DNA from: Meridianimarinicoccus sp044221805
GTDB lineage: Bacteria > Pseudomonadota > Alphaproteobacteria > Rhodobacterales > Rhodobacteraceae
Direction: 5' to 3'
Length of the DNA: 6,974 bases
Assembly: GCA_044221805.1 (NCBI GenBank)
Contig: JBGAOK010000135.1
Span: forward strand, 1-6,974
The position numbers and the translations under genes are program-made. The notes below the pieces were generated by a model. That model saw only the letters and a program-made list of their open reading frames with translations. It did no database searches and was not told the origin of the DNA. Of this stretch, positions 5,619 through 6,974 are shown one piece after another (the stretch's first letter is position 1; each line of letters opens with the position of its first letter).

Positions 5619-6693
5619 ACCGGCCCTCCGGCTCGACCGGGTCTGCAAGACCTTCGGCAAGGGCGCCCATGCCCTGATCGACATCGACCTCGACATCGCC
5701 GCGGGCGAGTTCGTCAGCCTGCTCGGCCCCTCGGGCTGCGGCAAGACCACGACGCTGAGGGTCGTCGCCGGGTTCGAGGCGCCGACCTCGGGCCGGGTGA
5801 TCCTTGCCGGCCAGGACATCACCGCGCTGCCGCCGAACCGCCGGCCGGTGAACACGGTGTTCCAGGACTATGCGGTGTTCCCGCACATGAACGTGGCCGA
5901 GAACGTGGGCTTCGGCCTTTCGGTGCGCGGCGTCGCCGCCGACGCGATCCGCCGCCGGGTCGGCGAGGCGCTGGATCTGGTCGGCCTCGGCGCCTTCGCG
6001 GCGCGCCCGGTCGCGGCGCTGTCGGGGGGGCAGCGGCAGCGGGTGGCGCTGGCGCGCGCGATCATCTGCGAGCCGAAGCTCCTGCTGCTGGACGAACCGC
6101 TGTCCGCGCTGGATGCGGCGCTGCGCGAGCACATGCAGGTGGAACTGAAAAGCCTGCAGGCCCGGCTGGGCACCACCTTCGTGATGGTCACCCACGACCA
6201 GACCGAGGCCTTGTCGATCTCGGACCGGATCGCGGTGATGAACGGCGGGCGGATCGAGCAGGTCGCCACCCCGGCCGAGCTTTACGACCGCCCCGCCACC
6301 CGCTTCGTCGCGGGCTTCATCGGCACCATGAACCTGATCCCGGCGCGGCTCGGCCCCGGTGGCCGGGTCGAGGCGCCGGGCCTGCCCGGCGGTCTGCGGG
6401 GCGGGCTGCCGGCGGGCCTGCCGGTCGCCACCGCCGGCGGCGCCGGTACCCCGGTGACGCTGGGTCTCAGACCCGAGGATCTGACTCTGGGCGTCGCCGG
6501 CGCCGGGGCACCGTTCCACATCGCCGCGACCGTGTTCCAGGGCCGCAGCCTGCGCGTCATCGGCACCCTGTCCGACGGCACCGAGGTGACCGTGGACCTG
6601 CCCCGTTCCGCGGGTCTGGTCCTGCCCGCCCCCGGCGAGGCGGTCTCGCTGGCGCTGCGGACCGGCGCCTCGGCCATCGTCCTGCCGGCCTGA
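5608..6693 (+). CDS. ABC importer ATP-binding protein, PotA-like
   Basis: Cytoplasmic ATPase (361 aa) that powers the importer; it would sit as a homodimer on the two permeases through their EAA loops. All catalytic motifs are intact: Walker A GPSGCGKTT from residue 40, Q-loop Q86 in FQDYAVFPHMNV, signature LSGGQ at 138-142, Walker B LLLLDEP with D162/E163, D-loop SALD at 166-169 and H-loop H196 in MVTHDQTEA. The MalK/PotA-type C-terminus includes FVAGFIGTMNLIPA and the TOBE motif LGLRPEDL. I chose ATG 5608 (MATEPALRL) over an in-frame ATG at 5413: it gives the usual family N-terminus, has GAGGTG at 5598-5603 in front, and avoids about 200 bases of overlap with the regulator gene. The 11-bp overlap implies coupling to the regulator. 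A four-unit GLPG-like repeat at residues 258-273 is unusual. Confidence 0.92.
   Translation: MATEPALRLDRVCKTFGKGAHALIDIDLDIAAGEFVSLLGPSGCGKTTTLRVVAGFEAPTSGRVILAGQDITALPPNRRPVNTVFQDYAVFPHMNVAENVGFGLSVRGVAADAIRRRVGEALDLVGLGAFAARPVAALSGGQRQRVALARAIICEPKLLLLDEPLSALDAALREHMQVELKSLQARLGTTFVMVTHDQTEALSISDRIAVMNGGRIEQVATPAELYDRPATRFVAGFIGTMNLIPARLGPGGRVEAPGLPGGLRGGLPAGLPVATAGGAGTPVTLGLRPEDLTLGVAGAGAPFHIAATVFQGRSLRVIGTLSDGTEVTVDLPRSAGLVLPAPGEAVSLALRTGASAIVLPA
6379..6426 (+). repeat. Four imperfect 12-bp tandem units inside the ATPase gene
   Basis: Four consecutive in-frame 12-base units begin at 6379, 6391, 6403 and 6415, resembling GGCCTGCCCGGC and encoding GLPG, GLRG, GLPA and GLPV (residues 258-273). 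The array lies between the ATPase core and the LRPED motif, in the part of the TOBE region where loop length varies among relatives. It is probably a small slippage-derived loop expansion that keeps the reading frame. Confidence 0.6.
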
Positions 6694-6880
6694 CCCGCCC
6701 TATTCTCCGGCAATCCGGCGTGGGCGATGCCTCGAGATCTTGCAGCGACGGCTCCTGGGTCGCCCCGGCCTCTTGCCAAGCCCGGGATCAGTTCATGTCC
6801 TTTGCCGGCTGCGGGCAATCGGGCAGTGGCCGCTACCATGCCGACTGGGGCCTTGCATGACGTCGCCGAGGTCATGGGCG
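6694..6880. other. Intergenic stretch between convergent genes, no gene recognised
   Basis: These 187 bases separate the plus-strand ATPase stop from the minus-strand stop at the right edge, so both genes end here. I found no convincing T-tailed terminator for either direction. The only hairpin-like features are weak: CCGG-CAAT-CCGG near 6706-6719, flanked by CCCGCC and GGCGTGGG. A 21-codon plus-strand frame (6795-6860, starting MSFAGCGQSG) has no ribosome binding site and resembles nothing I know. The base composition is less biased than in the coding regions. Confidence 0.5.
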
Positions 6881-6974
6881 TTAGTGGCTGGGTCCGCCGG
6901 CGCTGCAGAAGGCGGCATGCAGCGTGCCGACCACCGCGCGGGCCGGCTCGCTGGCGATCCGGTACCAGATCGTC
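6881..6974 (-). CDS. C-terminal fragment of a probable ArsR-type HTH regulator (minus strand, start outside window)
   Basis: Reading the minus strand from the right edge, one frame gives 30 residues (TIWYRIASEPARAVVGTLHA, then AFCSAGGPSH) ending in a TAA whose complement is at 6881-6883. The pattern of an aromatic-Tyr-Arg strand, a short turn, an amphipathic helix and FC matches the wing and last helix of many ArsR/SmtB-family winged-helix repressors, where WYRL or VYYRL is followed by a helix such as LHELFC. The DNA-binding helix and any metal-binding cysteines would lie beyond the window, so neither family nor ligand can be proved. The gene converges on the importer operon and is probably an independent unit. 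The other two frames on this strand lack family-like sequence. Confidence 0.5.
   Translation of the reverse strand, partial: TIWYRIASEPARAVVGTLHAAFCSAGGPSH

Noticed and set aside
4395..5855. Minus-strand open frame of 486 codons opposite binding protein, regulator and ATPase
   Set aside because: It crosses several conserved genes on the other strand and shows no recognisable fold or start signal.
5578..6519. Minus-strand open frame of 313 codons opposite the ATPase gene
   Set aside because: The opposite strand carries every ABC ATPase motif in order; this frame is Arg/Gly/Gln-rich without family features.
6795..6860. 21-codon plus-strand small ORF
   Set aside because: It has no ribosome binding site, no hydrophobic segment and no resemblance to a known small protein.
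6282..6875. Minus-strand frame starting in the gap after the ATPase gene
   Set aside because: Most of it is antisense to the conserved ATPase C-terminus and the product has no recognisable domain.
6901..6924. 7-bp inverted repeat CGCTGCA / TGCAGCG
   Set aside because: It lies in the coding end of the minus-strand gene, is short, and has no T-tract in either direction; chance is likely at this GC content.

Overview
The window is about 70% G+C with very strong GC3 bias, tightly packed genes and ATGA-type overlaps. This, together with the protein styles, suggests a high-GC alphaproteobacterium, most likely of the Rhodobacterales type; that placement is inference, since no rRNA or other marker is present. 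Six of the seven coding regions read left to right.

Layout: (1) positions 1-708 hold the 3' two thirds of a ChaA-type calcium/sodium:proton antiporter, cut by the left edge. (2) After an 85-bp gap comes a 430-residue FAD-dependent amine oxidoreductase of the PuuB/DAO type (794-2086). (3) A 128-bp AT-richer gap carries a striking 16-bp inverted repeat with a possible overlapping promoter. (4) Five genes then form what looks like one operon (2215-6693): two PotB/PotC-like permeases, a PotD-like periplasmic binding protein with a strong ribosome binding site, an XRE-cupin regulator (PuuR-like), and a PotA-like ATPase. (5) After a 187-bp non-coding stretch, the right edge holds the last 30 residues of a gene on the minus strand, probably an ArsR-type regulator.

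Read together, the central genes are a complete ABC importer of the polyamine/opine/amino-compound class. They come with a cytoplasmic flavoenzyme that could oxidise the imported amine and an XRE-cupin regulator that could sense it. All parts of the importer are present and look intact. By eye the binding protein departs from the classical spermidine/putrescine proteins in its ligand pocket, with two cysteines at pocket positions and no equivalent of PotD Asp257. The oxidase has no other Puu-pathway enzyme beside it in this window. The true substrate is therefore open, and gene names such as potA or puuB are only family labels.

I see no phage, IS, CRISPR, tRNA or rRNA. The cluster is of a known general type. 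The points most worth a second look are the intergenic palindrome, the binding-protein pocket, the C/A-rich tandem repeat in front of the binding-protein gene, and the placement of the regulator between the binding protein and the ATPase.
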